Assembly (NCBI GenBank): GCA_003215695.1 | Contig: QCJZ01000001.1 | Coordinates: forward strand, 30,625-94,624 | Length of the DNA: 64,000 bases | Source of the DNA: Prochlorococcus sp. AG-409-J03 | Lineage (GTDB): Bacteria; Cyanobacteriota; Cyanobacteriia; PCC-6307; Cyanobiaceae | Direction: 5' to 3' | Shown here: piece by piece, positions 20,603 to 32,093 of the stretch | How the letters are laid out: every line of letters begins with the position of its first letter | How positions within the stretch are numbered: the stretch's first letter is position 1 | The notes under the pieces: model-generated | Told to the model about the DNA's origin: nothing | Databases searched by the model: none | The model's input: the letters and a program-made list of their open reading frames with translations, nothing else | Translations under genes and position numbers: made by a program

Positions 20603-22939
20603 ATGCCTAAAGTCACCTCTGCACACAATTCAAACCAGACTCATATAGTCTGCGATGAATTTTTTGATGGCCAGCCGCAACTTAGAACTCATCAAATCGA
20701 ACATGTTGATGATTATGCAATTATTTTGCCAGAGTGGTTAAAAAATTGCATTGAAAATGTTCCGCCTGGAATTGGAGCAAGTTGCCCACGAGATTCTGAA
20801 GCACTCTTAGTTTCCGCTTTTGATCTTGCATTTCAATTGCATAAAGGGCAATACAGAAAAAGTGGTCAGCCTTATATAATCCATCCAGTTGCAGTGGCTG
20901 ACTTACTAAGAGAAATAGGTGCAAGCGCAAGTGTAATTGCAGCGGGTTTTTTACATGACGTCGTCGAAGATACAGACATAACACCAGAGCAACTGGAGGG
21001 GTATTTTGGGAGTGAAGTTAGATATCTAGTGGAGGGTGTGACTAAATTAGGCGGAATCCATTTTAACAATCGAACAGAAGCTCAAGCAGAAAACTTACGT
21101 AAAATGTTTCTAGCTATGGCTAGCGATATTCGAGTTGTACTTGTCAAGCTTGCAGATAGGCTTCACAATATGAGAACTATTTCTTACTTAGACGAAGAGA
21201 AGCAAACTCGAATAGCTAAAGAAACGAGAGAAATTTATGCTCCACTCGCAAACCGTTTAGGAATAGGACGTTTCAAATGGGAACTAGAGGATTTAGCATT
21301 TAAACTTTTAGAGCCAGACCCCTTCCGAGAAATTCAACAACAAATAGCTAGTAAACGTAGTGAAAGAGAAGATAGATTAAATACAACTGTTCAATTACTA
21401 AAAGATCGCTTGACCTCAGCAGGACTTAGCCAATGCGAAGTTAGTGGAAGGCCAAAGCATTTATATGGAATATGGAGCAAAATGCAAAGACAACAAAAAG
21501 AATTTCATGAAATTTTTGATGTTGCTGCTCTTAGAATTCTTGTTTCCGATGTCGAGACATGTTATCGAGCTCTTGCTGTTGTCCATGACACGTTTAGACC
21601 AATACCTGGTCGGTTTAAAGACTATATAGGCCTCCCAAAACCAAATGGCTACCAATCGCTACATACAGCTGTAATCGGCAGGCACAGACCTATTGAAGTC
21701 CAAATCAGGACTCCAGAAATGCATAGAGTTTCAGAATTTGGAATTGCAGCTCACTGGAAGTATAAAGAAGGAGGATCTCCTGCTAATCCTGATTCAGAAA
21801 AGTTTAATTGGTTACGCCAATTAGTTGAGTGGCAACAAGAAGATGGGGTTAATGATCACAATGACTACCTTGCATCAATAAAAGAGGATTTATTTGATGA
21901 AGAAGTTTTTGTATTCACTCCAAAAGGAGATGTTTTAGGATTAAGGAATGGTTCTACAGCAATCGATTTTGCATATCGTATTCACTCTGAGATAGGGAAT
22001 CATTGCAATGGTGCTAGAATTAATGATCGTCTTTGTGTTCTATCAACACCTCTTGAAAATGGAGATTTCGTTGAAATTCTCACTCACAAGAACTCTCATC
22101 CAAGCTTAGACTGGCTAAACTATGTAGCCACACCCACCGCCAAAAATCGCATTAGGCAATGGTATAAAAAAAGTCATCGTCAAGAAACAATATCACGAGG
22201 GAAGGAACTACTAGAACAAGAATTTGGTCGTAAAGGAATTGATAATTTGCTGAAAGGCGAAGTAATAACCAAAGTTGCTGAGAGATGTAATCTAAAGTCT
22301 ACAGAGGACCTATTAGCAGCACTTGGATTTGGAGCATTAACCTTACATCAAGTGATTAATAGATTTAGAGAAGAGATAAAAATACAAAACCAGTTACCTG
22401 AGCTTGAATTAAGCGATATCGAGCTAGCAAACCAAGTTGGATCAAACACAAATCTAGCTTCAAATAAATCAAAAAAATCTCAAACAAAATATTCTCCAAT
22501 AATTGGCTTAGAAGGGCTTGATTATCGAATAGGGGGATGTTGTAGCCCTTTACCAGGGGAATCAATACTTGGAACAGTCTCACTTGGCAATCACGGAATA
22601 ACTATACATCGAACTAGTTGTGTCAACATACAATCAATACCAAACAATAGAAGGATATCAGTTCAATGGAATAGCCATAATCAAATCAAAGAAGAGAAAT
22701 TTCCTATTCAATTAAGAATTGAAGTGATTGATAGGGTCGGTGTACTTAAAGACATATTAATGAGACTTTCAGATAGAGGTATTAATGTAATCGATGCAAG
22801 AGTTAAGACATCTCATGGCAAACCTGCATGTATTGATCTAAAAGTTGAACTGGAAAGTATTAATCAATTAGAACTTACCATCAATCAAATACGATCAATG
22901 GTTGACGTCTTAGATATCGCTAGAACTGGCATTAAATAA
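20603..22939 (+). CDS. spoT: RelA/SpoT bifunctional (p)ppGpp synthetase/hydrolase
   Basis: HD domain (HDVVEDTDIT), synthetase YQSLHTAVIG, TGS domain FVFTPKGDVLGLRNGSTAIDFAYRIHSEIG, C-terminal ACT domain. Track ORF starts at 20564; internal ATG at 20603 is an alternative. Confidence 0.96.
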   Translation: MPKVTSAHNSNQTHIVCDEFFDGQPQLRTHQIEHVDDYAIILPEWLKNCIENVPPGIGASCPRDSEALLVSAFDLAFQLHKGQYRKSGQPYIIHPVAVADLLREIGASASVIAAGFLHDVVEDTDITPEQLEGYFGSEVRYLVEGVTKLGGIHFNNRTEAQAENLRKMFLAMASDIRVVLVKLADRLHNMRTISYLDEEKQTRIAKETREIYAPLANRLGIGRFKWELEDLAFKLLEPDPFREIQQQIASKRSEREDRLNTTVQLLKDRLTSAGLSQCEVSGRPKHLYGIWSKMQRQQKEFHEIFDVAALRILVSDVETCYRALAVVHDTFRPIPGRFKDYIGLPKPNGYQSLHTAVIGRHRPIEVQIRTPEMHRVSEFGIAAHWKYKEGGSPANPDSEKFNWLRQLVEWQQEDGVNDHNDYLASIKEDLFDEEVFVFTPKGDVLGLRNGSTAIDFAYRIHSEIGNHCNGARINDRLCVLSTPLENGDFVEILTHKNSHPSLDWLNYVATPTAKNRIRQWYKKSHRQETISRGKELLEQEFGRKGIDNLLKGEVITKVAERCNLKSTEDLLAALGFGALTLHQVINRFREEIKIQNQLPELELSDIELANQVGSNTNLASNKSKKSQTKYSPIIGLEGLDYRIGGCCSPLPGESILGTVSLGNHGITIHRTSCVNIQSIPNNRRISVQWNSHNQIKEEKFPIQLRIEVIDRVGVLKDILMRLSDRGINVIDARVKTSHGKPACIDLKVELESINQLELTINQIRSMVDVLDIARTGIK

Positions 22940-22989
22940 CATTATCTATACTCCTAAATATAGTTGATAACAAATAAATAGATATAAAC

Positions 22990-23445
22990 TTAATTTTTAT
23001 TAGAAAATTTTTTGAGTAAAAAATATAAACCAATTCCACCAAGTAATCCAGTCAAAAGGCCCATACATATAGAGCCAATTATCAGTCTAAAACTCAAGTA
23101 CCAACCTTGAGACCACAACTCATTAGTAGTTATATGGCGAAAGTCTACTATATTTTTATCCTTATTGATTATTAATGAGCCTAGTCTATAATTAAAATAA
23201 TAAAGAGGAACATAAGTAAATGGGTTGCTAATCCAGGTTCCAACAGCCGCCAAAATACTATTCCCCTGGAAGATTTTTGCTAAAAGTACACCCATCAAGG
23301 TTTGTAAACCAAAGAATGGAAAGCATCCACTAAATATACCCACGCCCAATCCTAATGCTCTCTGAGCGGGAGAACCTTCCTGATTCCATAGCCAAGAGAT
23401 AAATTTACGAATTCTTTGTATTAGATTTAGGAAGATTTTTTTCAT
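22990..23445 (-). CDS. DUF2062-type small membrane protein
   Basis: SPAQRALGLGVGIFSGCFPFFGLQTLMGVLLAKIFQGNSILAAVGTWISNPFTYVPLYYFNYRLG, characteristic of DUF2062. Confidence 0.85.
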   Translation of the reverse strand: MKKIFLNLIQRIRKFISWLWNQEGSPAQRALGLGVGIFSGCFPFFGLQTLMGVLLAKIFQGNSILAAVGTWISNPFTYVPLYYFNYRLGSLIINKDKNIVDFRHITTNELWSQGWYLSFRLIIGSICMGLLTGLLGGIGLYFLLKKFSNKN

Positions 23446-23516
23446 AATTTAAAAAATCTTAATCCAAAAAAGAAAGCTAGATTTGATTTTAGTGAAGATC
23501 GTATGTTTATTGAGTA

Positions 23517-24911
23517 ATGAATTCGTTTTCCCCTACTGAAGATACTATTGCTGCAATTGCGACTGCTGTTTCTCCAGGCGAAGGGAGTATCGCTGTCATT
23601 AGGATCTCTGGCTCCTTGGCAATTGAGATAACTAAAAGTATCGTTCATATCCCTGGAAAACAAGATTGGAGCACTCACAAAGTGCTGTACGGACATGTAA
23701 CCGAAAAAGATCAAAGAATATATATCGATGAAGTATTAATACTAATAATGAAAGGGCCGAGGAGCTTTACAGGTGAAGATGTCGTAGAAATTCATTGCCA
23801 TGGTGGAATTATTGCCGTCCAGAAGATCCTTGAAAGAATATTAGATATCCCAAGCGTTCGAAGAGCAGAACCCGGTGAGTTTAGTCAAAGAGCAGTGCTT
23901 AATGGTCGTATCAGCCTTACTCAAGCAGAATCAATTAGTGAGCTAATATCGGCTAGAAGCAGAAAAGCAGCAGAGCTTGCGATTAATGGAATTAAAGGGA
24001 ATATTCAAACTGAAATTGAATTAATCAGGAAGAGATTAGTAGATCAACTAACGGAAATTGAAGCAAGAATTGATTTTGAAGAAGATCTCCCGATTTTAGA
24101 TGAAAAACAAGTACAAAGAGAAATTCTCTCCATCAAACATGATCTAAACGAACTAATTGATAATGCCAAAAGAGGCTCTTGGGTTCGTTCTGGCTTAAAA
24201 GTTGCACTAACCGGGAAGCCTAATGTAGGGAAAAGCTCCTTAATGAACAGACTTTCCAAACAAGAAAAAGCCATTGTGACTGACCTACCTGGTACCACAA
24301 GAGATCTTTTAGAAAGTGAGATTGTTGTAGAGGGAATACCCGTAACTTTCATTGATACAGCGGGTCTACGAGAAACGAAAAATATTATCGAAAAAATTGG
24401 TATTTCTAGAACTAGAAAAACTTTAATTCAAGCTGACCTAATAATGTTAATCTTTGACTATTCCAACGGATGGAGTAGCGAGGATGAATCAATACTAAAA
24501 CAATTACCCACAAATATTCCACTTTTAATTGTTGGAAATAAATCCGATTTAATAAATAATGATTCTTTAGAAAAAGTTCCAAAATATATCTTAGAAAAAG
24601 AAAAACTAGTTATAATAAGCGCAAAAACTGGAATAGGAGAAAACGATCTAATTAATTACTTATTAAAGATATGTGGTTCAACTAAGAATCATGGTTTAGA
24701 TATCGCGCTCAATGAAAGGCAACTTGACCTAGCAAAGTCAACAATGAAATCATTGGAAAATATTGATCATGTATTTGAGGAAAAACTACCATGGGATTTC
24801 TGGACAATCGACTTAAGACAAGCTATTAATTTTTTAAGCGAGCTCACAGGAGATGATTTAACAGAAAGTTTACTTGATAATATATTTTCTAAATTCTGTA
24901 TTGGTAAGTAA
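23517..24911 (+). CDS. mnmE: tRNA modification GTPase MnmE (TrmE)
   Basis: DTIAAIATAVSPGEGSIAVIRISG, GKPNVGKSSLMNRL, GTTRDLLE, C-terminal FCIGK. Confidence 0.98.
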   Translation: MNSFSPTEDTIAAIATAVSPGEGSIAVIRISGSLAIEITKSIVHIPGKQDWSTHKVLYGHVTEKDQRIYIDEVLILIMKGPRSFTGEDVVEIHCHGGIIAVQKILERILDIPSVRRAEPGEFSQRAVLNGRISLTQAESISELISARSRKAAELAINGIKGNIQTEIELIRKRLVDQLTEIEARIDFEEDLPILDEKQVQREILSIKHDLNELIDNAKRGSWVRSGLKVALTGKPNVGKSSLMNRLSKQEKAIVTDLPGTTRDLLESEIVVEGIPVTFIDTAGLRETKNIIEKIGISRTRKTLIQADLIMLIFDYSNGWSSEDESILKQLPTNIPLLIVGNKSDLINNDSLEKVPKYILEKEKLVIISAKTGIGENDLINYLLKICGSTKNHGLDIALNERQLDLAKSTMKSLENIDHVFEEKLPWDFWTIDLRQAINFLSELTGDDLTESLLDNIFSKFCIGK

Positions 24912-25215
24912 TAAAGCAATTTTTATCTAGTATTTATTATCAATAGTAAAAATATAATATAAATAATAGCATACTCCTCCAATCAATATAGCAACCATTA
25001 TATTTACACTATGAACAACTTCCACTTTATCTAAATAGTCTAGAACAACTTAATTAAAGCATATTGTTTACATATCACAAAAAAAGATATTAGAAAATTT
25101 CTATTAGGGTAAAAATAGTTTAGATACAGACTAGAAGATAAAATTTAATAAACAGGAAAAGATATTTTATAAATGGTTTTGACATTGGTATAGTAACTAA
25201 TGTATTAGTTGTGTT

Positions 25216-26079
25216 GTGGATCTTCGCTCACCAAAGCTACATAAAATATTAGATACCTGGATTGAGGAAGATCTCGGTGATGGAGATCTAACAAGATTTG
25301 TCCTCAACGACAGAATCGCATCAGCTCATTGGGTTGCAAAAGAAGATGGGGTTTTTTGTGGTGGAGATCTTGTCAAATTAATATTTAAAAAAATTGATCC
25401 CCGAGTAAATCTGCAACTTTTAATAGAGGATGGTCATAAGTTTGAAAAGAATCAAAGACTCCTAGAATTAAAAGGGGCATCCGCCTCCTTAGTGGCTGGA
25501 GAGCGCATAACACTTAATTTAGCCATGCATCTTTCTGGTATTGCCTCATCTACAGCTGTACTAGTATCTCAACTATCAGGATCCAATGTGAAGTTAGCAG
25601 ACACGCGCAAGACGACTCCCGGGATGAGGATATTCGAAAAATATGCTTTTCATTGTGGCGGCGGTATTAATCATAGGCTTGGATTAGATGATGCTGCCAT
25701 GTTGAAGGAGAATCATATTGAATGGTCTCAGGGGATTAGCGAGAGTATTAAAATCTTAAGAACAACTATTCCATGGACAAAAAAAATAATAGTCGAGGCA
25801 GAGACTCCCACCCAAGCGAAAGAAGCCGTAGAGGCAGGTGCTGATGGAGTTTTACTTGATGAAATGCCTATACAAGCCATTTCAAAATTAGTTCCAGAAT
25901 TACGTCAACTTTCAAGAAACAGTAATTCCAAGTACGTCTCACAAAATATCGTTATTGAAGTTTCTGGAATCAATCCAAATAATTTGTCAGACTATATTTT
26001 CACAGATATTGATCTAATCTCAACTAGTGCACCGATCACTAAAAGTAAATGGAAAGATTTTAGTATGCGCTTTGACTAA
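25216..26079 (+). CDS. nadC: Nicotinate-nucleotide pyrophosphorylase (quinolinate phosphoribosyltransferase)
   Basis: [52 protein letters not shown]. Confidence 0.97.
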   Translation: MDLRSPKLHKILDTWIEEDLGDGDLTRFVLNDRIASAHWVAKEDGVFCGGDLVKLIFKKIDPRVNLQLLIEDGHKFEKNQRLLELKGASASLVAGERITLNLAMHLSGIASSTAVLVSQLSGSNVKLADTRKTTPGMRIFEKYAFHCGGGINHRLGLDDAAMLKENHIEWSQGISESIKILRTTIPWTKKIIVEAETPTQAKEAVEAGADGVLLDEMPIQAISKLVPELRQLSRNSNSKYVSQNIVIEVSGINPNNLSDYIFTDIDLISTSAPITKSKWKDFSMRFD

Positions 26080-26156
26080 AACAATGTATCACAAGTTTCT
26101 TAGCCACATTCAATAAACCTAAAAATCTACAAAGTACCTACCTAATCATAAACATC

Positions 26157-27980
26157 ATGCTTGAAATATCGGCCAAATTAGAAGAAGCCCTTCATAGAGC
26201 TTTCCTTAAGGTCTTCCCAACAGATAATCGAAGTTCAAAAACTTCCTCAATACTTACAAGTTCTAGTTTAGTCCCTGCATCAAAGCCAGAATTTGGAGAT
26301 TTTCAAATCAATTGTGCTTTAGCACTAGCGAAAGAGATAAAGCAATCTCCACGTGATATTGCACAACAAATAGTTGATCAACTAAAAAACGACGATGATT
26401 TCTTGAAAATATGCAATCCACCAAGTATTGCAGGTCCAGGTTTCATCAACCTATCTATAAATTCAACAACGCTTATATCTGAAATACATATTCGTCTAAA
26501 TGATAAAAGATTGGGAGTGCCTTTAAAAGAATTCAGTAATAAGAAAATAGAAGAGAAAAGAAACCATAATCGTGTAATTATCGATTTTTCCAGTCCGAAT
26601 ATTGCTAAAGAAATGCATGTTGGGCATTTACGATCAACAATTATTGGGGACTGTCTTGCACGGGTTCTTGAATTCTGCGGTTATGAAGTCTTACGAATCA
26701 ATCATGTGGGAGATTGGGGTACACAATTTGGCATGCTCATCACTCATCTAAAAGAGGTGGTACCAGAGGCACTACATACAAAAGATGCAGTGGAAATAAG
26801 TGACCTTGTGAATTTCTATCGTCAAGCAAAAAAAAGATTTGATGAAGATCAAATCTTTCAAAATAAATCTAGGAGTGAGGTCGTTAATTTACAAGCAGGT
26901 AATCAAGAAAGTTTACTTGCTTGGCAATTGCTATGTAATCAATCTAGAAAAGAGTTTCAAAAAATCTATGATAGACTTGATATTAAGCTCACAGAAAGAG
27001 GTGAATCTTTTTATAACAAATTTTTAGTAGATGTTATTAATGATTTAAAAAATAAAAATTTACTCATAAATGATCAAGGAGCTCAATGTATTTTCCTTGA
27101 TGGCTTAGTCGGAAAAGACGGCAAACCTCAACCCATCATTATTCAAAAAAGTGACGGAGGTTTTAATTACACAACAACTGACTTGGCAGCCATTAAATAT
27201 AGATTGACTAATCCACCTCATGGAGATGGAGCATTCCGGTTGATTTATGTCACAGATGCTGGGCAAGCATCACATTTTTCTGCAGTTTTTCAAATTGCAA
27301 AGCTTGCAGATTGGATTCCTACAAATTGTCAAATCGAGCATGTCCCCTTTGGTCTTGTTCAAGGAGAAGATGGTAAGAAATTAAAAACTCGTTCAGGCGA
27401 AACTATTAGATTAGTAGACCTTCTGGATGAAGCAATTCAAAGAGCAAAAGTAGATCTTAAAGCTCGTCTCAACACTGAAAATAGATTCGAGAAAGATAGT
27501 TTTATAGATACAGTTTCTACAACTGTTGGGATTGCAGCCATCAAGTATGCGGATCTGAGTCAAAATAGAATTTCTAATTACCAATTTAGTTTTGATAAGA
27601 TGCTCTCTTTACAAGGGAATACAGCTCCATATTTACTCTATGCATTAGTTCGAATAGCGGGCATATCTCGCAAAGGTGGAGATTTAAATGTCTCAAGTAA
27701 GAAAATTCAGTTCAATGAAGATCAAGAATGGGCCTTAATTCGCAAACTATTACAACTTGATTCTGTCATTTCTGAAGTCGAAAGAGAACTTCTTCCCAGT
27801 CGTCTCTGCGCATATCTATTTGAACTAAGTCAGATCTTTAATAGATTCTATGATCAAGTTCCAATTTTAAAGGCAGGTGAACCTGCAAAAACGAGTAGAC
27901 TGGCCTTATGTTCTATCACTGCGGGTACACTTAAACTGGGGATGAACTTATTAGGTATCCCCACTCTGGAAAGAATGTAA
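26157..27980 (+). CDS. argS: Arginyl-tRNA synthetase
   Basis: [55 protein letters not shown]. Confidence 0.98.
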   Translation: MLEISAKLEEALHRAFLKVFPTDNRSSKTSSILTSSSLVPASKPEFGDFQINCALALAKEIKQSPRDIAQQIVDQLKNDDDFLKICNPPSIAGPGFINLSINSTTLISEIHIRLNDKRLGVPLKEFSNKKIEEKRNHNRVIIDFSSPNIAKEMHVGHLRSTIIGDCLARVLEFCGYEVLRINHVGDWGTQFGMLITHLKEVVPEALHTKDAVEISDLVNFYRQAKKRFDEDQIFQNKSRSEVVNLQAGNQESLLAWQLLCNQSRKEFQKIYDRLDIKLTERGESFYNKFLVDVINDLKNKNLLINDQGAQCIFLDGLVGKDGKPQPIIIQKSDGGFNYTTTDLAAIKYRLTNPPHGDGAFRLIYVTDAGQASHFSAVFQIAKLADWIPTNCQIEHVPFGLVQGEDGKKLKTRSGETIRLVDLLDEAIQRAKVDLKARLNTENRFEKDSFIDTVSTTVGIAAIKYADLSQNRISNYQFSFDKMLSLQGNTAPYLLYALVRIAGISRKGGDLNVSSKKIQFNEDQEWALIRKLLQLDSVISEVERELLPSRLCAYLFELSQIFNRFYDQVPILKAGEPAKTSRLALCSITAGTLKLGMNLLGIPTLERM

Positions 27981-29095
27981 TGAAAAAAAAAGAAAATTCA
28001 TTCATAGATCTACCGAGCCCAAGGAAAGATGTCGCGGATTTAACACCATATTCAGCACCACTGGAAGGACGTAGAAAGTTACTAAGACTCGACTTTAATG
28101 AAAACACTATTGGACCAAGCCCACTAGTGATTAAGTCTCTCAGGGAGATCAGCAGAGAAGAAATCTCTATTTATCCTGAATACTCTGGTTTAAAAGAAAA
28201 AGTAGTAGAAACTCTCATCAAACAAAACTCAAAGGTAAATATAAATTCATCTGAAGTTGGTATTTTTAATGGAGTAGATGCAGCAATAAATGCTATTTTT
28301 CACGCCTATGGCGACTTTAATGATCTAATGTTAACTACATCGCCTACTTTTGGATATTATACCCCTTGTGCAAAAATGCGAGGAATGAGAATCAACTCAA
28401 TACCTTATGAGGGTAAAGATTTTAAATACCCATTTGATAATATTTGCGAATTGATCTCTCAAAATCATCCTAAAATTTTACTCATATGCAACCCTAATAA
28501 TCCAACTGGTACAAGATTAAGTCCAGAAAGAATTATAGAGATCACCCAACTTTCATCTAAAACACTAGTTGTTGTCGATGAACTATACGAGGCGTTTACA
28601 GGTGATAGTGTTCTGCCATTTGTCAATTTTCAAAAAATACCCAATCTTATTGTATTAAGATCACTTTCCAAAACAGCTGGTTTAGCAAGTTTAAGAATTG
28701 GTTTTGCTATTGGAAATTCTAAAGTAATTAATATAGTTAACAGAGTCACTGGCCCTTATGATGTTAATAGCTTTGCTGTAATTGCAGCTTTTGAGGCGCT
28801 TAAAGATCAATCTTATATTGATTCTTATGTGAATGAAGTACTTGAGGCTCGCAATTGGATAAAAAATACATTTAAAAAATATAACGTTAAGCATCATATT
28901 GATGGAGGAAACTATTTTCTACTTTGGCCAAAATCAAACCCACAACAAGTTGAGCAAAAGCTCAAGTCGTCTGGAATTCTAATTAGGAATATGGATAAGA
29001 AAACAAATTTAAAAGGTTCTATCAGAGTGAGTATTGGAACAATTGAGCAGATGAAAAGATTCTGGTCAACTTTTAAGATTGTCGATGAAGTGTAG
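27980..29095 (+). CDS. hisC: Histidinol-phosphate aminotransferase-like PLP enzyme
   Basis: LRLDFNENTIGPSP, LICNPNNPTGTRLS, LRSLSKTAGLASLRIGFAIG; TAATG overlap with argS. Confidence 0.85.
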   Translation: MKKKENSFIDLPSPRKDVADLTPYSAPLEGRRKLLRLDFNENTIGPSPLVIKSLREISREEISIYPEYSGLKEKVVETLIKQNSKVNINSSEVGIFNGVDAAINAIFHAYGDFNDLMLTTSPTFGYYTPCAKMRGMRINSIPYEGKDFKYPFDNICELISQNHPKILLICNPNNPTGTRLSPERIIEITQLSSKTLVVVDELYEAFTGDSVLPFVNFQKIPNLIVLRSLSKTAGLASLRIGFAIGNSKVINIVNRVTGPYDVNSFAVIAAFEALKDQSYIDSYVNEVLEARNWIKNTFKKYNVKHHIDGGNYFLLWPKSNPQQVEQKLKSSGILIRNMDKKTNLKGSIRVSIGTIEQMKRFWSTFKIVDEV

Positions 29096-29128
29096 ATTGT
29101 TTATTACGTCTCTATAGCTTGAGACAAT

Positions 29129-29725
29129 CTAGGTATTTGCTGCTAAGTCCAAGAAATTAGAAAGTAACTTATGACCAGCTTCAGTCAATACACTCTCAGG
29201 ATGGAACTGAACTCCATAAATGTGTGGAAAATCCTTATGGGTTATTCCCATAATAGTTTCATCCTCTAGCCAGGCTATAACCTCTAGGCACTCTGGGAAG
29301 CTTTCTCTTTCTGCAATTAAGCTGTGGTACCTAGTTGCGACGAGGGGGTTAGGCAAATCTCTAAATATACCAGTACCTGTATGCAAAACATTAGATGTTT
29401 TACCATGCATTAATTCTTTGGCTTTGATTATTTTTCCACCGAAAGCTTGAGTAATAGCTTGATGGCCAAGACAGACTCCAAGGGTTGGTATTTTAATTGA
29501 TAAATCAGATAAAATGTCTAGACAAACTCCAGATTGATTAGGATCTCCTGGACCAGGGGATAACAAAATCGCATCAGGATTTAAATCTTTAATTTCACTA
29601 ATCGTCAGAGCATCATTACGTTCGACTCTGACTTCTGATGCAATAGGATACTGAGAAGCTAATTCGCCCAAATATTGAACGAGGTTATAAGTGAAGCTGT
29701 CATAATTGTCGATCACCAAAAACAT
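29129..29725 (-). CDS. trpG: Anthranilate synthase/aminodeoxychorismate synthase glutamine amidotransferase
   Basis: MFLVIDNYDSFTYNLVQYLGEL, LSPGPGDPNQSGVC, TLGVCLGHQAI, GVQFHPESVLTEAGHKLL. Confidence 0.95.
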   Translation of the reverse strand: MFLVIDNYDSFTYNLVQYLGELASQYPIASEVRVERNDALTISEIKDLNPDAILLSPGPGDPNQSGVCLDILSDLSIKIPTLGVCLGHQAITQAFGGKIIKAKELMHGKTSNVLHTGTGIFRDLPNPLVATRYHSLIAERESFPECLEVIAWLEDETIMGITHKDFPHIYGVQFHPESVLTEAGHKLLSNFLDLAANT

Positions 29726-29738
29726 AATTTTTAAGCCA

Positions 29739-30197
29739 TTAAATTCCTAACTGTTTAAGTAATGGAGGAAATAATAATAAAACAGCAATCAGCACCGAAC
29801 TGATTGAAGCTACTAAAACTGCCCCAGCTGAACAATCTTTAGCGATTTGCGCGAGAGGGTGAAATCGCTTCCCAATGGCCAAATCAACAACTGATTCAAT
29901 CGCTGTATTAAGCAATTCAACTACTAGCACACTAGTGGCTGTAAGGGCCATTATTGCTAAATCAGTTTTATTAAGACCTAAAAGAAAGCCTAAACCAAAC
30001 GCACCCAATGCAAAACAAACATGAATCCGAAAATTTCTCTGCGTAACGAAAGCATATCCTAAGCCTTTTGCTGCATACAAAAAGCTAGTTGGTAGATCTT
30101 TAGCTATCTTCCACGATGACCTTTTATTTGATCTGTGAAAAGTATTAGGGCTGTCCCTTACTTCTCTATCAGAGTCATTTGATATCTCAGTAGCCAT
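29739..30197 (-). CDS. dgkA: Diacylglycerol kinase (DgkA family)
   Basis: AAKGLGYAFVTQRNFRIH, VVELLNTAIESVVDL, A(K)DCSAGAVLVAS. Confidence 0.92.
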   Translation of the reverse strand: MATEISNDSDREVRDSPNTFHRSNKRSSWKIAKDLPTSFLYAAKGLGYAFVTQRNFRIHVCFALGAFGLGFLLGLNKTDLAIMALTATSVLVVELLNTAIESVVDLAIGKRFHPLAQIAKDCSAGAVLVASISSVLIAVLLLFPPLLKQLGI

Positions 30198-30220
30198 ATT
30201 TTGAAATCTTCATTCTTTAT

Positions 30221-30763
30221 TTAAAGAGTACCTCTTATATCAAGAAGTTGCTCTTGAATCAAAAGCATTTTATTAAGACTCTCCTCGTCACTATGGTCCC
30301 AACCCAAAAGGTGTAAAAAGCCATGAGTCGCAAGCCATCTCAGTTCTCTAAATAAATCAACATCATTAGCTTTCGCTTGTCTTATTGCTGTAGGGACTGA
30401 GATAACTATGTCACCCAATTCAATACATTCATTAGTTAGACCTGAAAATGACTCATCAATGATGGGAAACGAAAGCACATCTGTACTTTTTGCCTGCCCC
30501 AGCCAAGCATGATTCAAATCAAGAATTTTCTTATCATTCGTTAATTCCAAACCCAAGCTAAAATTAGAAGCATTGCGTACTATTGCCGGACACTTCAATG
30601 CTTCATTTACTTGTATGAATTCAATCCAGCCACCTATCTCATTAATCCAATTACTTGGATTTTTTATCAACTCTAAAGTCTCACTATTCACAAATACATC
30701 TAAATCTTGAACCGAGAAGGGTGTAAAAGAAAGATCTAAGTCTAATTTATATGATCTAGTCAA
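30221..30763 (-). CDS. ybeY: Endoribonuclease YbeY / rRNA maturation factor
   Basis: STDVLSFPIID, ELGDIVISV, THGFLHLLGWDH (H3xH5xH zinc motif). TTG at 30763 is preceded by an SD-like GGAGA; the track ORF start at 30814 overlaps the upstream gene. Confidence 0.93.
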   Translation of the reverse strand: MTRSYKLDLDLSFTPFSVQDLDVFVNSETLELIKNPSNWINEIGGWIEFIQVNEALKCPAIVRNASNFSLGLELTNDKKILDLNHAWLGQAKSTDVLSFPIIDESFSGLTNECIELGDIVISVPTAIRQAKANDVDLFRELRWLATHGFLHLLGWDHSDEESLNKMLLIQEQLLDIRGTL

Positions 30764-30779
30764 AGAATTCTCCGTAAAA

Positions 30780-30971
30780 TTATTGCGGGATATGAGGTTT
30801 TCCCAGAACAGCAACTAAAAGAATAAATCCAAGAAAGCCCAAAGCCGTTAAACCAAAATGAGAAAGGCTTTGCCCCCCTTTGCGAACCATATTTTTCATG
30901 GCAAGTTTGACAAAGCTTGGAGATGGCGTTGTTTTTTTGGCGACATCGCCAGAAGTAATTTTATTATTCAT
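30780..30971 (-). CDS. Small single-TM protein, DUF3285-like, cyanobacteria-type
   Basis: 63 aa: TTPSPSFVKLAMKNMVRKGGQSLSHFGLTALGFLGFILLVAVLGKPHIPQ. Confidence 0.75.
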   Translation of the reverse strand: MNNKITSGDVAKKTTPSPSFVKLAMKNMVRKGGQSLSHFGLTALGFLGFILLVAVLGKPHIPQ

Positions 30972-30982
30972 ATCATCTAAAT

Positions 30983-32093
30983 TTATGATTCTTCGATATT
31001 TTGCCTTAAAAGAGACTGAATAAAAATATCTATTTCCCCATTCATGACTGAATCTACATCTGTTGTCTCTTGTTCAGTACGTAAATCTTTTACCATTTGA
31101 TACGGGTGAAAAACATAATTTCTAATTTGATTGCCCCATGCAGCTTCAACAATATCTCCCCGAATATCAGCAATCTCTGCAGCCCTTTGTTCTTCTGCTA
31201 TCACCATAAGTTTTGATTTTAATAGTGCCATTGCTTTTTCTTTATTTTGAAGTTGCGATCGTTCTTGTGTACATCGAACTGCAATCCCAGTGGGCACATG
31301 AAGAATCCGAACAGCAGTTTCAACTTTATTTACATTTTGGCCACCTGCTCCACCTGAACGACTTGTCGTGATTTCCAAATCTTTTTCAGGAATCTCAAGT
31401 TCAACATCTTCATCAAGTTTAGGCATTACTTCAACTCCAGCAAAACTGGTTTGTCGCTTTCCGTTAGCATTAAAAGGGGAAATTCTGACTAAGCGGTGAG
31501 TTCCTTTTTCATTTTGTAAAAACCCATATGCGTATAAACCATCTATTTCGATGGTGACACTTTTTATTCCAGCTTCCTCTCCCTCAGAAAGTTCATTAAT
31601 AATTACTTTCATACCATTATTTTCAGCCCAACGTGTATACATCCTAAGAAGCATTTGGGCCCAATCTTGGGCATCGGTGCCACCAGCACCAGCATTAATT
31701 GAGAGCAGTGCACCCTCCTTAGCGTAGGTACCACTTAGAAGACGCTCCATCTGCCAACGCTCAAGTTCATGCTTTAATTTCTCAATGCCATTTTGGGCCT
31801 CCAAAAGCATTTCTTCATCAGGATCTATCTCATAAAGCTCTAACGAGAGATTTGCCTCCTCAATAACCCCCCTCCATGCAATTAACTTTTCCAACTCTGC
31901 TTTTACTTCATCAAGTTGACGCATCTGCTTTTGAGCATCTTTAGGATCGTTCCAAAACTCAGGTTGCGATGCAACTTGCTCTAAATCCTTTTTTTTAGCC
32001 AACAATGCAGGTTCGTCAAAGACAATCCTGAGCAATACTCAGGCGAGCAGTCAATAAAGAAAGATCCCTTTTAAAATCCGTAAGGTCTTGCAA
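30983..32093 (-). CDS. prfB: Peptide chain release factor 2 with programmed +1 ribosomal frameshift at 32015-32021
   Basis: RF2 motifs ([42 protein letters not shown]-type region). Upstream zero-frame ORF TTG...[25 protein letters not shown] then CTT TGA C; +1 shift continues into [15 protein letters not shown]. Alternative start ATG at 32132. Confidence 0.93.

Noticed and set aside
29090-29145. Imperfect inverted repeat AGATT..GTCTC/GAGAC..AATCT between hisC and trpG
   Set aside because: Needs a 9-nt bulge and has no clean T-tract; too weak to call as a terminator.
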